A stretch of DNA of 52,988 bases from Multifurca ochricompacta (lineage: Eukaryota > Basidiomycota > Agaricomycetes > Russulales > Russulaceae), in the NCBI GenBank assembly GCA_022496185.1, contig WTXG01000243.1, positions 1-52,988 on the forward strand, in the 5' to 3' direction. The notes beneath the pieces were generated by a model. That model searched no databases. It saw only the letters and a list, made by a program, of their open reading frames with translations, and was not told the origin of the DNA. The position numbers were made by a program, and so were the translations under genes. Position 1 is the stretch's first letter. Each line of letters starts with the position of its first letter. Below are positions 12,709 to 24,573 of this stretch, piece by piece.

Positions 12709-14138
12709 TCAGACCCCATACATGGTATTGGCGTTGAGTCTTCCGAGCTCTAGCACACGCTCGACGGTCCATTCCGCACCGGCGACACCGGCGACAAACT
12801 CCGCCGTCCAAGGTATCATCGCGGTGTGACATAGAGGTAGTCGTCCTTTGATAGCCGGTAATGAGGCGTAGATGTTCGCGGGGATCATGTAGGGTGCGTC
12901 GGTTTCGAGGATGATACGAGGAGAGGACGATTGTGCGAACATTTGATGGGTGATATTGGACGTGTTGTCGTTGGATGAGAACGTGATTACGCCTTTTTTT
13001 TTTATAATTAGAAATTAAAATTTTTTGGGTGCTCGTTCATCAGTCGGGAGGGAATATGGACGAGAACACAAGAGACACACCAGTGATGCCAATGTAAAGA
13101 TTTGGAAAATGGTTTAATAAGCGTTGTGCGAAATCGGGCGAGTCCGTGAAACAATGAACGTGTATCTGTGTACACCGATTTTGGTTTCTCAAGTCAGAAG
13201 TGCCCCCCAGCATAATAATATATATATATCTCTTTTTTTTTTGGCGGAAACGCGCGCACCTTGTGGTCCTTGGGTACCTCTGCCTTGAGTATTTGTTCCG
13301 TATCCTCATCCGCTTCTCGTGTGTGCACAGTGATGGGCTTTCCCAACCGTACGGCGTGTCGCAGCTGTCGTGAAAAGACTTCTTTTTGAACGTCCCGTGG
13401 AGAGTTATCATAATGGTAATCGAGGCCGATCTCGCCCCACCCCACGTTACGAGGATGTGCCATGGCTTCAAGGCTTGGTTTAGGGTCATCTATCAGTGAG
13501 TGCACCGTTGACCCCCCGCGGGAGGAGAGAGTAGAAAAAAGTTCTTACATATCCTTCTCTACATCATCGGTGTAGAGTTTGGCTTCGTGTCTGTATTCGT
13601 TGACTGTAAATGAGGAGGGCTCGTTTTATAAGTTGAAGAGTACCGAACGCTCACGGATGAACACCTGTAAATGTGAATGACGAACCCATCTCTCACTCAG
13701 CCTTGAGCTTCTATCAGTCAACATGCACGCACCCATAACGAACCAATACTCCAGTTCACCCCACTTCCCCTTCCTATTCTCCACCGCGACTGCCGCCGAA
13801 TCGGCGATCTCTTTCCATACCTTCTGCACTGGTGCTTCGCACCACACATCCACCAAGGCAGCTACCTTCTTCCCTTGATACAGACCCCTCACGAGGTCAT
13901 ATACATCTTGATACTTTCCGTCCTTATACTTTTGTTTGTAAGCGGCAAACGTTGAAAGTAGGTGCGTATGTGTGTCCACAATTGGTGCGGCCGTGTGCGC
14001 GGGATGAGGGGGAAGAAGCAGGCTGTCTTCAGGGGGTCCTTTCTTATTATTCTTTCCCATGTTTCTCGCGTGATATGAGTATGAGAACAGAAAATTCGTG
14101 AAGTGACGACGGCGAGACAAGGAGAAGGAGCGAAGCAT
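12709..14138 (-). CDS. TatD-type metal-dependent hydrolase
   Basis: TatD-family TIM-barrel hydrolases are metal-dependent enzymes, several of them 3'-5' exonucleases/DNases. Five exons close in frame to 347 aa: 14138-13733, 13603-13549, 13473-13260, 13165-13081 and 12992-12709. Metal-ligand signatures are in the expected order: HTH (residues 57-59), the HEAK block (from 141), E168 in GWGEIGLDYH, the HTREA segment, HCFTD (from 229) and the Asp of ETDAP (D285). An alternative start, MGKNNKKGPP at about 14060, would give 321 aa. The extra 26 N-termin­al residues are Arg/Ser-rich and could be a mitochondrial presequence (inference). The gene is divergent from PCNA across a 204-bp shared promoter, which suggests but does not prove co-regulation. 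Confidence 0.85.
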
Positions 14139-14199
14139 GAAGCATGAAGATGTCTTATCTTATCCTATCTTGTCATTGGATTGTCACGAGATGTGACAA

Positions 14200-14253
14200 A
14201 CGCGTTCTGTAACGCGTTTCAATCTCCGCTTAAACTTCCAGAACAGAACGCGT
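14200..14253 (+). promoter_or_regulatory. Three MCB (ACGCGT) boxes upstream of PCNA
   Basis: ACGCGT occurs at 14200-14205, 14212-14217 and 14248-14253, all inside the 204-bp gap between the TatD-type gene and PCNA, 90-143 bp upstream of the PCNA start. ACGCGT is the MluI cell-cycle box bound by MBF (Mbp1/Swi6 in budding yeast, Cdc10 complexes in fission yeast), which drives G1/S transcription of replication genes including PCNA. That MBF acts here is inference from motif and target. The motif is palindromic, so it could also serve the minus-strand gene. Confidence 0.7.
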
Positions 14254-14342
14254 CACAATGCGCCATTCGCCCATTCGCCATTCCCCGCCATTCACCGTTT
14301 TCACCATTCCCCTTGGTCGTGTCGTAAATCGCTAGCAAAGAC

Positions 14343-15744
14343 ATGTTGGAAGCAACGCTGAACGAAGCGGCTACCCTTAAACGTCTTCTTGATGGTACGT
14401 GACTCTGCTTAACCATCCGTTGGGCTTGATTGAGATATGACATCCAGCGGTCAAGGAACTGGTACAGGATGCGAACTTTGAGTGTAATGAAGAGGGCATC
14501 GTGAGTGATCATTCTTTGTTGCCCCCCTTCGAACAAGGAATATGTACCGAGTAACTACCCGTCCCTCAGAACCTGCAAGCTATGGATAATTCCCATGTGG
14601 CTCTTGTCTCCGTTAAATTGCACACCGAAGGCTTTTCGTCGTATCGCTGCGACCGTCCAATCCCCCTTGGTGTTAATTTAGGCTCACTCACAAAGGTCCT
14701 AAAATGCGCAAAGGACGATGACAAGTGTACACTCAAGGCGACCGACAATGGTGACATCCTCAGCCTCAAGTACGAGGCACACCGTGCGTCCTAACCTAAA
14801 CCCGACTGCATCACCCTGCTGATTGCCATCTCATGTCCTAGATGCTGACCGCGTCGCCGAGTATGATATGAAGTTGATGGATATCGATGCCGACTCGCTT
14901 GGGATTCCTGACACCGACTACGATGCACGCATCACCATGATGGCTACCGAGTTCGCTCGCATTGTTCGCGATCTCTCTACTCTAGGCGAATCGGTTCGCA
15001 TCGAAGTGTCCAAAGAAGGGGTCCGCTTTTTGAGCGATGGCGAAGCCGCTCAAGGGAACATTCTTCTCAAGCAAACTGATTCTGCACGTGCGCGATACGA
15101 GCATTATGGCAAAGATGATGATGACGACGACGACGACGTCAAGGAGGAGGATGACGCTGAGAAGCCGAAAAAGACAAAGAAAGTGAAGAAGGTTAAGAAG
15201 GAGGAGGGTGTAGAAGAAGATGGGGACGAAGAGATGGCAAATGGGGATGAAGCGGAGGCCGAGTTCCAAGCCCGATCCGGGGATGAGGGGGAGGATGAAG
15301 TGAGTGACAGTGAGAAAAAGAAGCGTAAACGACCCGCTGCATCATCATCCGTGCGTTCTCCACTTCTTTGTATTTTGCGAGCAGCTTCTCATCGTCATGT
15401 AGGATCCAAAGGCGAAAAAGAAGGCAAAGAAGGCAGTCGAGAGCTCGTCCGATAGCAGCGGTGGCAGCGGCGGCGTGCACATCGAGATGTCGCAGCACGT
15501 CAGTTTAACATTCTCTTTAAAATATCTCGTCAATTTCTCCAAAAGCGGGTCACTCTCGGATACGGTCCAACTTATGCTGAAAAATGATGTTCCTCTCCTT
15601 GTAAGTATTTATTTTAATTCTGTCCTTTTTGCGCGTTTTCGCCAAGCTCAAGGTCCGACCGACACTTTTTCTTGATAGGTATCTTATACATTCGGTCAGG
15701 GTTATATTCGGTATTATCTGGCACCTAAGATTGGCGATGAATAA
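14343..15744 (+). CDS. PCNA (DNA sliding clamp) with large charged insertion
   Basis: Proliferating cell nuclear antigen forms the trimeric ring that tethers DNA polymerase and many repair proteins to DNA in the nucleus. Six exons close in frame to 363 aa: 14343-14394, 14448-14500, 14570-14783, 14842-15350, 15403-15600 and 15679-15744. Residues 1-189 match the usual clamp with normal numbering, including the interdomain connector (about 119-133) and the conserved K164, the site ubiquitinated in other eukaryotes. The C-terminal strands resume at [15 protein letters not shown] (from V301) and end [10 protein letters not shown]. Between them lies an insertion of about 106 residues where the human protein has a short surface loop: an Asp8 run, alternating Lys and Glu tracts, a KKKRKRP basic patch and a Ser/Gly-rich end. 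The protein is about 100 residues longer than the usual 258-261. Three MCB boxes lie upstream. Confidence 0.95.
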
Positions 15745-18329
15745 GACCACCCGTCGTTACCACCTTTACCTTATCGTATCCGACACCTCTTTCGGCCGGC
15801 CGCATATTGTATCTCATGATTACTTATATTTCGGACCCTCACCAAACAACAGACTACTTGTTAGTTCTCTTTAAGCTTGTCGATAAATGAGAGGCTGGCA
15901 GTCATTGCCCATCACATGGTTCGAGGTTCATTAAAAATGAGTTCTGTTTTTGAGAGTTTGAACCTTGTTTGGCAGGGAATCATCATCCCGACAACGCAGG
16001 CGGTAACCTCTTACCAGTAGTGGACGACATGATATGCACCGTGACCTATTGTTTCACAACCAGTACGGCTTCTAGGTTATGGAATTTTCTACATTAGCTG
16101 GTCAGGTACGACATCTGAAGCTTCCTTTGTTGTTCTGGCAAGCTGTTATCAACGAGGGTGTCACGCTCCAGGGTACAGTCTCCCCGGGGGGGAGGGAAGG
16201 GGGGTAAAGGGGCCTATCCCCCCTCTTTCCCATATGCCCTCCTCGAAGAACTCCCCCAGGGCCTTGCCCATTATCGCGAGAAACGATTGAGACTCTCAGC
16301 CGGGGGGAGAAAGACGCCAACGAGGTGAAGCTTGAATGATCATGCGGTGGTCTCTCTCCAAAACTCCAAACTGTTATAATTGCAACCCGCACCCGCCTGG
16401 GGTATTCATCATTACTGGGCACCGATGGTTTCAGTCAGTATTATTCACATAGAGCAAACATCATGCACTCCAAGACAGGACAGGACAGGACAAGACCATC
16501 GGAGAATCATTATTGAATTGGTCGCTGACTGGCAGGTTTTCTCGCTCACTCATTCACTCACTCGGAGGGAGTGTTTGCCAATCACCTTAAAAAAAAAAAA
16601 ACACTTACCTCATACAGGGCAGTAAGCCCGACGGCTCGTGGAGCATGTCGATTGACCCTGGTCGGTTGTTGCCTGCCTCTCTCGAAAAAAATAAGGTCAT
16701 ACAAATATGAAGAGAAATTTCCGAACCCTTCCTCTAAGCAACCCGCCCCCTCCCCCCCATCGCCACGAGCCCACCGCGACAGCTCGTGAGCCCGGGATTC
16801 CAGAATACTACCTACCTCCGTGTTTCTTTCCAAGTGGAGAAGAAAACGGAATGAAACCTGCCAACTTTCCAAAAAAGTTCATTTGAAGAGGTATAAGGGG
16901 CCCCCTTCAAAAGAATAGATCAATTTCAACCATGCCAGGTGCCTGGAGTATTATTTTTTAGGGGGGAATGAATGTCCTTGAGGGGTCGTCAGTGTGTTCT
17001 TTCCCTAAGCCCTAATCACACTGGGGTCGGTGCTGGAAATCCCTCCACACAGGGATCTACAACTAGCACCTTCACTTCTATCGCTTCGCTTCCCGCCACT
17101 TCCAATTTCTAAAAGGCAAGATGGGTCCTCCTCACCTGGACCTAAAGCAGTGACCGCGGCAGCCAGCACACCCACATGCACGACGCGACGGCATACCGTC
17201 GAATTTGATAGACCCCGGAATATAGTGCGCGCCCCTGATCGTCTGTCTGCTTACTACCATTCCACCATTTCTCCCCCAGAGCATCGCTAGAAGCTCATCG
17301 TTTTTTAGTCTCGGTTTGCGACTTTTTTTTTGGGAGATGCAACCACGTTCCAGTGGTATCGCACCCATGTCTGAGAGCGCGCTCCGCGAGGCGGGTCATC
17401 CTGTCTCGGTTTTCTGCTTATAAGAACCCGATGGCGGGTGCGACTGTCAAATTGGACTCATTCCATCCCGCTACCCCTGAAACCAAGGGAAAAGGCAGCG
17501 CCGAAATTCCAATAGCGGCAGTGCTGTTCAAAGAAATATATATACATAAATAAATCAAAATCAACGTTATCCCGTGTCCCCCGCCAAAGCCTGAGCGCGA
17601 ATCGGGCGGGACGCCCACCATGCAAGTCATACGAAGAGCGCCAATGCCAGCAGAGCGATATCACGCGAGAACTATTGTAGAAATAACACGTGTTGATCTC
17701 GAGAACGTCACGCTTGAATGATTTAACCCTTGGCCCTAGCAAGGGTCGCTCGCGACAAATTAATCCTCCCAAACATAGATGATCCCGCTCTTGTTTGCAA
17801 GGTCATAGGATCCTTCAACATCCTTCGCGCGCGTTTCTCGCGGCTGGCGTAATTCATTCGCTTTATTGTTTTAATAGTGAAGAGTGTGATAGAGAATGGC
17901 AAGGCAAGCCATGTGGAAGAACTTGGCGATGGAAAGAAGATGCTTCGTTTTCGAGGTTGTATCGCTGCCAGGTTCACATCCTTGCAATTTGCCACTCTTC
18001 TCAATGTTAAGCGCCTGATCAAATTCTTCCTGGACTTTTACTCTAGAAACTTGATTTATCACAAATGCATGACTTCCTTAAAGAGTGTCGATGCTTCCAT
18101 AACAGTGTTTCGACGTGCAGCTCAGTGCGTTGCCTGGTCAACAGAGTAGCAGATGCTCGCTACAAATTTGAGCAGCGTATACGTGGACGTCAGCGCGAAG
18201 TGTATCCTGCCAACCCAGCGTCGTGTCGTGAATCTATACCATCGGTCCAGAACGTGTTCTCATGTTAATAGGCGGAGCTTCTCGAATTTGCGGAGTATAG
18301 CAGTCCACAAGGCCGCAGGAAGCTATTAA
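15745..18329. other. Gene-poor region, no supported gene
   Basis: A 2.6-kb stretch without a gene I can support. It holds a G-rich cluster (about 16185-16212), tandem GGACA units (about 16475-16492), a C-rich run near 16747, and scattered short open frames on both strands. A minus-strand frame at 17871-18062 has coding-like composition but no recognisable motif. Possibly old transposon debris; nothing firmer can be said. Confidence 0.4.
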
Positions 18330-18647
18330 GATGAACCCCACAGCGAAGCAACGCCATCTCGAAGCCCACGCCCGAACCTAATCACAGGAGGCATATAGCT
18401 AGAGCTACCTTCGTTCACAACCATCTCTGATAATGATAGTTACCCTGATTGAGCGCGATTGGAGGGAATTCTGGAGGCTCATCGACCAGCGCCTCTGGAG
18501 TACTTCGGAGAAGTTACGTCTTATTTATCCGGTGATAGTAGAGACCCCGCTAGCAGCTATCCAAGCCCTGACAAAGGAACAACCACATCGAGAAATGTTC
18601 AAAGCCAGCTACTCAAGAGTCCGAGCAGGATCGCACAGCCATACTGA
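18330..18647 (+). pseudogene. Decayed ORF fragment, function unknown
   Basis: One frame of 105 codons has coding-like composition (for example EGILEAHRPAPLEYFGEV and SYPSPDKGTTTSRNV) but carries two internal stops, TAG at 18396-18398 and TGA at 18450-18452, before its end at 18645-18647. Both stops could arise from C-to-T change. No family was recognised. It may be the tail of a dead gene or transposon. Confidence 0.3.
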
Positions 18648-20318
18648 GCTATTGATGACTTCGTGCGGAGGGACGTAGTTGCGCTTTGCATCCTCCCACT
18701 ATTTGCATCAATTTCCTATCTAAGGCCATCTCGTCCCAATGTAATGCCAGTGGTTTTTGTGATTTGTGAAGGTGGGGTAATAGAATTGTCCTTGATTCCA
18801 TTTCTCGGAAGACCCCAAGAGAAGTTTCATTAAAATATAATATATGAACCCAGGACGTAAATGCGATACTTACCAGAGTCAGTGTTGATCGGAGACAAGG
18901 AGGGCGCAAAAAGCGCCTGTTCGAGATAAGTCAAGCGCTGAAACGGACCACGTGTAAGAAAAAGGTAGCAAAGAGAACATATACCATCCAGAGTCCCCAA
19001 GATACGCCTCGAGGTTGATTCTGACTTGCCAAAAACACCATCATGAACGGATCGAGTTTCGAAAACCGACATCCCCGCCGGCCACAGGAGGTCGGAACAT
19101 GGCTAGCTGCTCAGTACCTTGGACTTCCCGTATAGAATTTGATGGGATGTCAAGGAAAGTGCCAGTGAATGTCATACTAGCATGCAAGAGACCTTGTAAC
19201 TCCTTTTACTCTGCGCGCCGTATAGTACTGTATAAAGCAGTTTAGTCAGCGGGTGATCACGGTTACAACCAAGCGCCGTCTTTTTTGGGAGGTGTAAGTG
19301 CCCCTCCCTTCCCCAATGAATCCATGGGTCAGCGGATGTTACGGGATGATGCAACCCAGACATGGGGTTGTGGACAAATGTGTTCACTGGTGGTGGTAAT
19401 GAGTTGAAATGCGGCGGAGGCAAATAACAGACGACCGGCGCAGCGGGCCGCAACTATACCCTAGCCGTCAATACCGCCCACTGCACATAATCATTAAGAT
19501 GATCAAATTGTGTTAAGTTAAGTGAGTACGGAAATGCTAATAGTAGTCGCCGTCTCACTATGTTAGCCCTGACCTGACCTGACAAAAAGACAAAATAAAG
19601 ATAAAGATAAAGTCATCAATGGGAATGAATGATCGGTAGGACGGCACTTGGAACGCCTACGGAACGCCCAACTTAATTTCATCCAGCAGGCAGCAGGCAC
19701 TAAAGACGGCGGAGGGATGACCGACGTACACGGTATCGTGATAGTGGGTGTTCCTTAGCCAAACGGCCTAGAATCTAATCGGCGACTACTAATCGGGCTC
19801 GGACTCGGACTCAGAGTGCGACAGCAACTGCGTTCGATCACCATTTGCCAAGTTTTTGTGGCCGCCGGAGGCCAAAACTTAATAGTTTGAAGCAGCAGCT
19901 GTCCCACCGAGTAATCGTTTTTTTGAGTCGAGAAGACAGATATAGCTTCATGCCGTTCAGCACCAGCGTGTATTTCAGATCAGATTAGACAAGACGATCA
20001 AATATCTATCACGAACGACTGGCACAATTTCGAGCCAAGTCATCTACGCAAGCCAAAAAATTATCACTTTCTTTAGGTTCGATACCAAAAAAATGATGTG
20101 ATGCGAAGAGTCTACGAATTCAAGTATGCCTTGCCCTGCTCGGGCACATTTTTACACTTTAATGAACCTATTCTACAATAAATTCCCAGAATTCCTAATA
20201 CTGGGTCCCGTGGACCATCGCCCCGGTGAAAATAAAACGAATGCGGCAAAAGAAAAGAACGTAATTAATGTGTCCATCGACACCCAGGTGCCAAAAACTA
20301 TCCACTAGACCAGACCTC
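18648..20318. other. Intergenic region, no gene seen
   Basis: A 1.7-kb stretch with short open frames only. Minor features are a CTGAC repeat near 19568-19584 and an AAGATA repeat near 19594-19612. The last few hundred bases are downstream of the UbiA gene. Confidence 0.45.
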
Positions 20319-21419
20319 TCATATGTAGCTGGTCAAAATATCAAACGCAACCTGTAATATCCAGGAAGCATATATGCAGCACAAAGCCACACCTTGACCA
20401 TAACATGTCAAACGCATCGAAACGGAACGCAGCACAGGCGATAACTTACATTATACCAATAAAACGAAACCCTGTCCGCACGCACATCTGTTCGGGTGAC
20501 GAACCTAACCCCGACAAAGAAAGCGAGAACACCCATAATTGCTGCTGCTATATGATCCAGCCGCCAAGTCCGTGAAATACCCCAAGACCAAGCGATCAAG
20601 AAAATGGCAGTGGCTACGCGAGACAGCTCAGGATATGCAATTGGGAGTGTTACACGTCCAGTTGCAGCATCTCCCGGCATGTCTTTATAATCTTGCGTGT
20701 GAATCGTTGTCAAAATAATTCCCGCGCTCAGCGCAACAGCAGCGTACACTGTGCCATCAGCGTCGCTCTCGTTTCGACCTTTTTTGTTTTTATTTTATTT
20801 TTATTAGAAAAACAAAAATTTCCCACCAAAAATCTTATGTGAGCACTTACAAGCGACAAATGTTGCCCCGGCCTCGGCGACAGCATATCCGACCGCATTC
20901 AGCGCGTTCCGGATAAACCAATGCCCACCCGCTCCACCGCCTTCATTATAAGTCAACATGAACAACGACGCGCCAAGACTAGCGAGTACCGTCCGCGGAC
21001 CATAGGCCGCGGACAGTAGAAGACACAGAGGGATCATCATCCAACGTAGCGTGCGAGCCATACGAATAGAAACACGACCCGCTGGAAGAGGTCGGTCGGG
21101 ATGATTAAGCGAGTCTTCTGCGATCGCGCGTGGAAGTGTCTGGTTTGCGAGCCCAAGCTGCAGGGTATGAATCCACAACCAAAATACGACATGAAGGAGA
21201 CGAATGAATCCACACGACGGCGCTGTGGCAGCGGCAAAAAGAGTCTGGTGACGGACGGGGAGAGAGAGAGAGAGAAAGATATTCCGGGTGAATGACTCGC
21301 CAGAGAAGAGAGAGAAAAAGAGAGAAACCACGCACAACGGGAGGAATAAGGGTCTTCATATCGGACTTAGTGAAAAGAAAAAGAGTGTGAAGGTGAAACA
21401 AAATAGCTGTTGCAGCCAT
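20319..21419 (-). CDS. UbiA-family membrane prenyltransferase
   Basis: UbiA enzymes are integral-membrane, Mg-dependent transferases that move a polyprenyl group from its diphosphate to an acceptor. Basidiomycete members of this type also occur in terpenoid clusters, where some act as terpene cyclases. Four exons close in frame to 269 aa: 21419-21336, 21244-20851, 20748-20450 and 20351-20319. The first Asp-rich region is N62...ED72...PDRPLPAGR (to residue 85) and the second is DYKDMPGD (179-186), the expected pair. The rest is hydrophobic with several membrane-segment-like stretches. The first motif departs from the strict NxxxDxxxD form but resembles that of fungal homologs. The start at 21419 (MAATAILFHLHTLFLFTKSD) was chosen because it opens directly on conserved sequence; the frame also continues upstream. 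Neighbour: sugar transporter on the same strand. Substrate unknown. Confidence 0.85.
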
Positions 21420-22136
21420 GACGACAGCTGAAGGGGGGAGGAGGGGGATCAGATCACAGAGTTTAAGAATACTTAGGGGCCGGGCGAGGTGTGCGGACGC
21501 CGTCGAGTATATAAAAAAAAAAACCCCCCAATTCATCTATTCCGTCACTTCCTTAAAACTTCCGGCCATGGCGAGCGGTTGCTATGAATTAGATGGTGAG
21601 CGGTTGCGATGTTGTTTACGAGCCGTGACACGGGGACGAGGGATCCACAAGTGAAGGGCTTCAAGTTTCATTTGACGTTAGGGTAGGCGCTAATGTAACG
21701 GGTTCTAAGCCGATTAAAGGCATTAGCGGCAATCTACCCGAGCCTCGGCACACCTAGCTGAACCAATGTGAGTCTCACGATTTACGACCTCCCGTTTCTT
21801 GAGATGGGTCCAGTTGCCCCGGCAATGCGGCTATAGAAGAATGAATAGCCGTTACGCGTGAGGTCACCCGTAACAAGAGCCGAAGTCCCTCCTAAATTTT
21901 ATTTTTATGTGCGCTACCTTTTGCTTGCTTGCTGACTTCATTGCTCTTCCCGAACGCAGGCACGCAGATCCTCGAGGAAAAACCCATTCCATTAAATGCA
22001 GCAGACAATCCAATATGACAGTTATTATCAGGTACCAATTACATTGCATCAAAACAATCGGCACCGTACCCACAAAAGCGCATAAACCAAACGCCATCGC
22101 ATTTTGAAGTCAACCAATCAAACCGTGTCACTCTTC
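21420..22136. other. Spacer between UbiA and MFS genes
   Basis: A 717-bp gap. It should contain the UbiA promoter and the 3' end of the MFS gene, both minus strand. No motif stood out. Confidence 0.45.
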
Positions 22137-24573
22137 TTATCGAATGAGTCCGAATCGACGTCGACCCCTGCTTTCGAGAATTCTGTCATTTACTCCACAC
22201 GTCAGTGAAGAGAGCGATGAGGAAGCGAAACAAGACGCGCCTTGTCCTCGGCGGCGAGCAACGTGGGCGGCACGATCGTCAGCACTAATGGCCCCGAAAA
22301 TGATATCCATTTCCTCGAGGGACCGACCTTTTGTTTCTGGAATTAGACTGCATGCTTATGTGAGCAAAAAGTCTAGCAGAAAAAAAAGGGAGTGGGAATG
22401 GAACACACAGCGAGAAGGGTGCCATCGCCCCGATATTCAGAGACGCGAACATCAGGAACATCTTGTAACCGAGCCTTGTATGAATGGTTGGTGTCACTCT
22501 TGACACGACAAAGTCTGGGAAGACACGGTTGGACATGTCACGGGAGTATCGGAGGAAATACGCACTCCATAACCATTGTGACGAAGAGGCAACAGCTAAT
22601 CCATAATGTCGGGTCCGTGTTGGGAAAATATCGGATACATATACCCACGGTAAGGGACCCCAACCCATGGAATAGAAGCAGACGTATATGTATATCATTG
22701 CGGCCATAGCCTTACCAGAAGCTGGCGGGTTGGGCAGTGGCGTTGATGACGGTGGGTGTGTCTTGAGAAGAGCCCCAACGATGAAGAACAAAGTGCCCAT
22801 CCCTATCGCAGATATGAAGAGTGATGCCTTCCGACCCCAGGAGTCGACAAAGAAGAATATGAATATCGTCGTTGCAATGACTTTGACCACACCATAGACT
22901 CCTGCCGCGAGGAGCGAGTTCGTGGCACCTGTGTATCCGATCTAGCCTATGGTCAGCGTTTCAAAGTGTGAGAAAATAGTAGGATCAAATTAATCACGGA
23001 AGTGAAGATCTGGGGGGCATAGTAATTGACCGAGTTCTGCCCACACCATTGCTGCAAGAAGAATATAAAGAACGCGATCAAGAACCGAATGAAGTTCCCA
23101 CGTCCGAGAAACGCCTCGCGCAAGCCAAGATTTGCGCGAACTTCACGCTCCTCTTCAAGGGCCGCCTCAATCTCAGCCAATTCGTGACGTACTTCCTCAG
23201 AATTCGACGGACGCCTACGTAGGTATGCTAGATTCACGAGCGCTTCCACACCACGACCCTTGGATGCTAGCCATCGTGGAGACTCGCGAACAGTCAATAG
23301 GCCAAATGCCAAGATCCCTGCGGGCACGAATTGGAATCCGAATGGGATACGCCAGATATTGGGGCTGTTGTGAACGTGTAAGCCAATTCCAACTACAGAT
23401 CATCAGATTCCGAAGGGGGAGCGTCCATACGGGTGGAGCTCTTACAGTTGATGAAATACGAAATCATGACCCCAATGGCCACCATGATTTGGAACATCCC
23501 AGTAATACGCCCACGCACTTCCTTCGGCGAGCATTCGGAGACGTAAGCTGGAGCAACGGCGCTTATTGCACCAATCCCGAAGCCCGACACGACACGACCT
23601 CCATAAATATATCCTAACCCACGTTTGCCCTCGCCACTGGCTATCGTTTGCAACACCTGTGAAAAAAATTATGTTGAAGAAAATTCATGTGTAGACAAGG
23701 AAGCCGCGTACCGCGCCAACGGCGAAAATTAGAGTATAGAACAGGAGTGTCCTACGCCGCCCAATCCAGGCTAAGAAGAGATCAAGGGATTAGCCCAATC
23801 CAAATAACTCGCGATAACCGAGAAGGGTATTCACAACAACCGTAAGGGACAGAAAAAAATGCCAAGAACGTTTGGACCATTAATCCAGCAGAAAAAGGCG
23901 TGAAGCGGATCACAAAAACCCGCACTTTACAAAAGAGCTATGCCGAAGAGAAAAAAAACTAAGACTACTAGGGAAAGAAGCGACACATACCCGAGACGGG
24001 CGCACTGCTAAGGGCGCCGAAGAATGCACCAGCTTGTAACACTGATACGACGTTCGCTGAGACGTTGTCGATGCGGCTCTGGTTCACAGGGCCCACTGCG
24101 GGACGAACACCAAATTGTATCTGGAAATATTTGGACTGGACAACGCCACCAGCAACACCGCTGACACGAGGAACGATTTAAATTAAATTCAACATTCAAA
24201 GCAAGGGACAGACGCACGTGTCGTAGCCAAACAAGACAATACCCCAGTAAGCGATGAAGGCCAACCCTGGTCAAACGGTTGATCGTCAAAACCAATGAAC
24301 CGCATGATAAAAAAAAATAACAGCATGAAGGAAAGGGTGAAGGAATGGGAAGGGGAAGGGAAATAATTGCATGGCAACAACCCGTGACCTTGCCACGGGC
24401 AGTCAGCAATTATGGTGGCCGGTTCATAATTGTACCACCTCTCCCACAGCCAATTGGGGATCACGAACCCTCTCAGTCCCCAAGAGATACGATCCGTAAG
24501 CGTTTAAGAGAGGGGGGAAGGACGCACAATAAACGCGTATATTTTTTAGAAGGTGAGCCTCGTTGATACCCAT
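22137..24573 (-). CDS. MFS sugar transporter (hexose/quinate type)
   Basis: A 12-TM major facilitator transporter of the sugar porter family, expected in the plasma membrane as a proton symporter or facilitator for hexoses or quinate-like substrates. Nine exons close in frame to 540 aa: 24573-24528, 24266-24218, 24160-23991, 23770-23712, 23656-23446, 23392-22998, 22941-22566, 22514-22409 and 22347-22137. Signatures in order are FGYDTGVAGGVV, the GRR loop, GRVVSGFGIG, RESPRWL, FLQQWCGQNSVNYYAPQIF and PETKGRSLEEMD. The intron at 22565-22515 is 51 nt, a multiple of three with no in-frame stop, so retaining it would add 17 residues; the homology-consistent reading WLWNFVVSRVTP requires its removal. 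The start at 24573 (MGINEAHLLKN) is the first Met of the conserved part; the frame is open further upstream. Substrate cannot be told from sequence alone. Confidence 0.88.

Noticed and set aside
13473..13505. Extra codons MHSLIDDPKPS as the start of TatD exon 3
   Set aside because: Using them leaves the exon out of phase; the acceptor before CCTTGAAG gives ILEAMAHPR in frame, as in TatD homologs.
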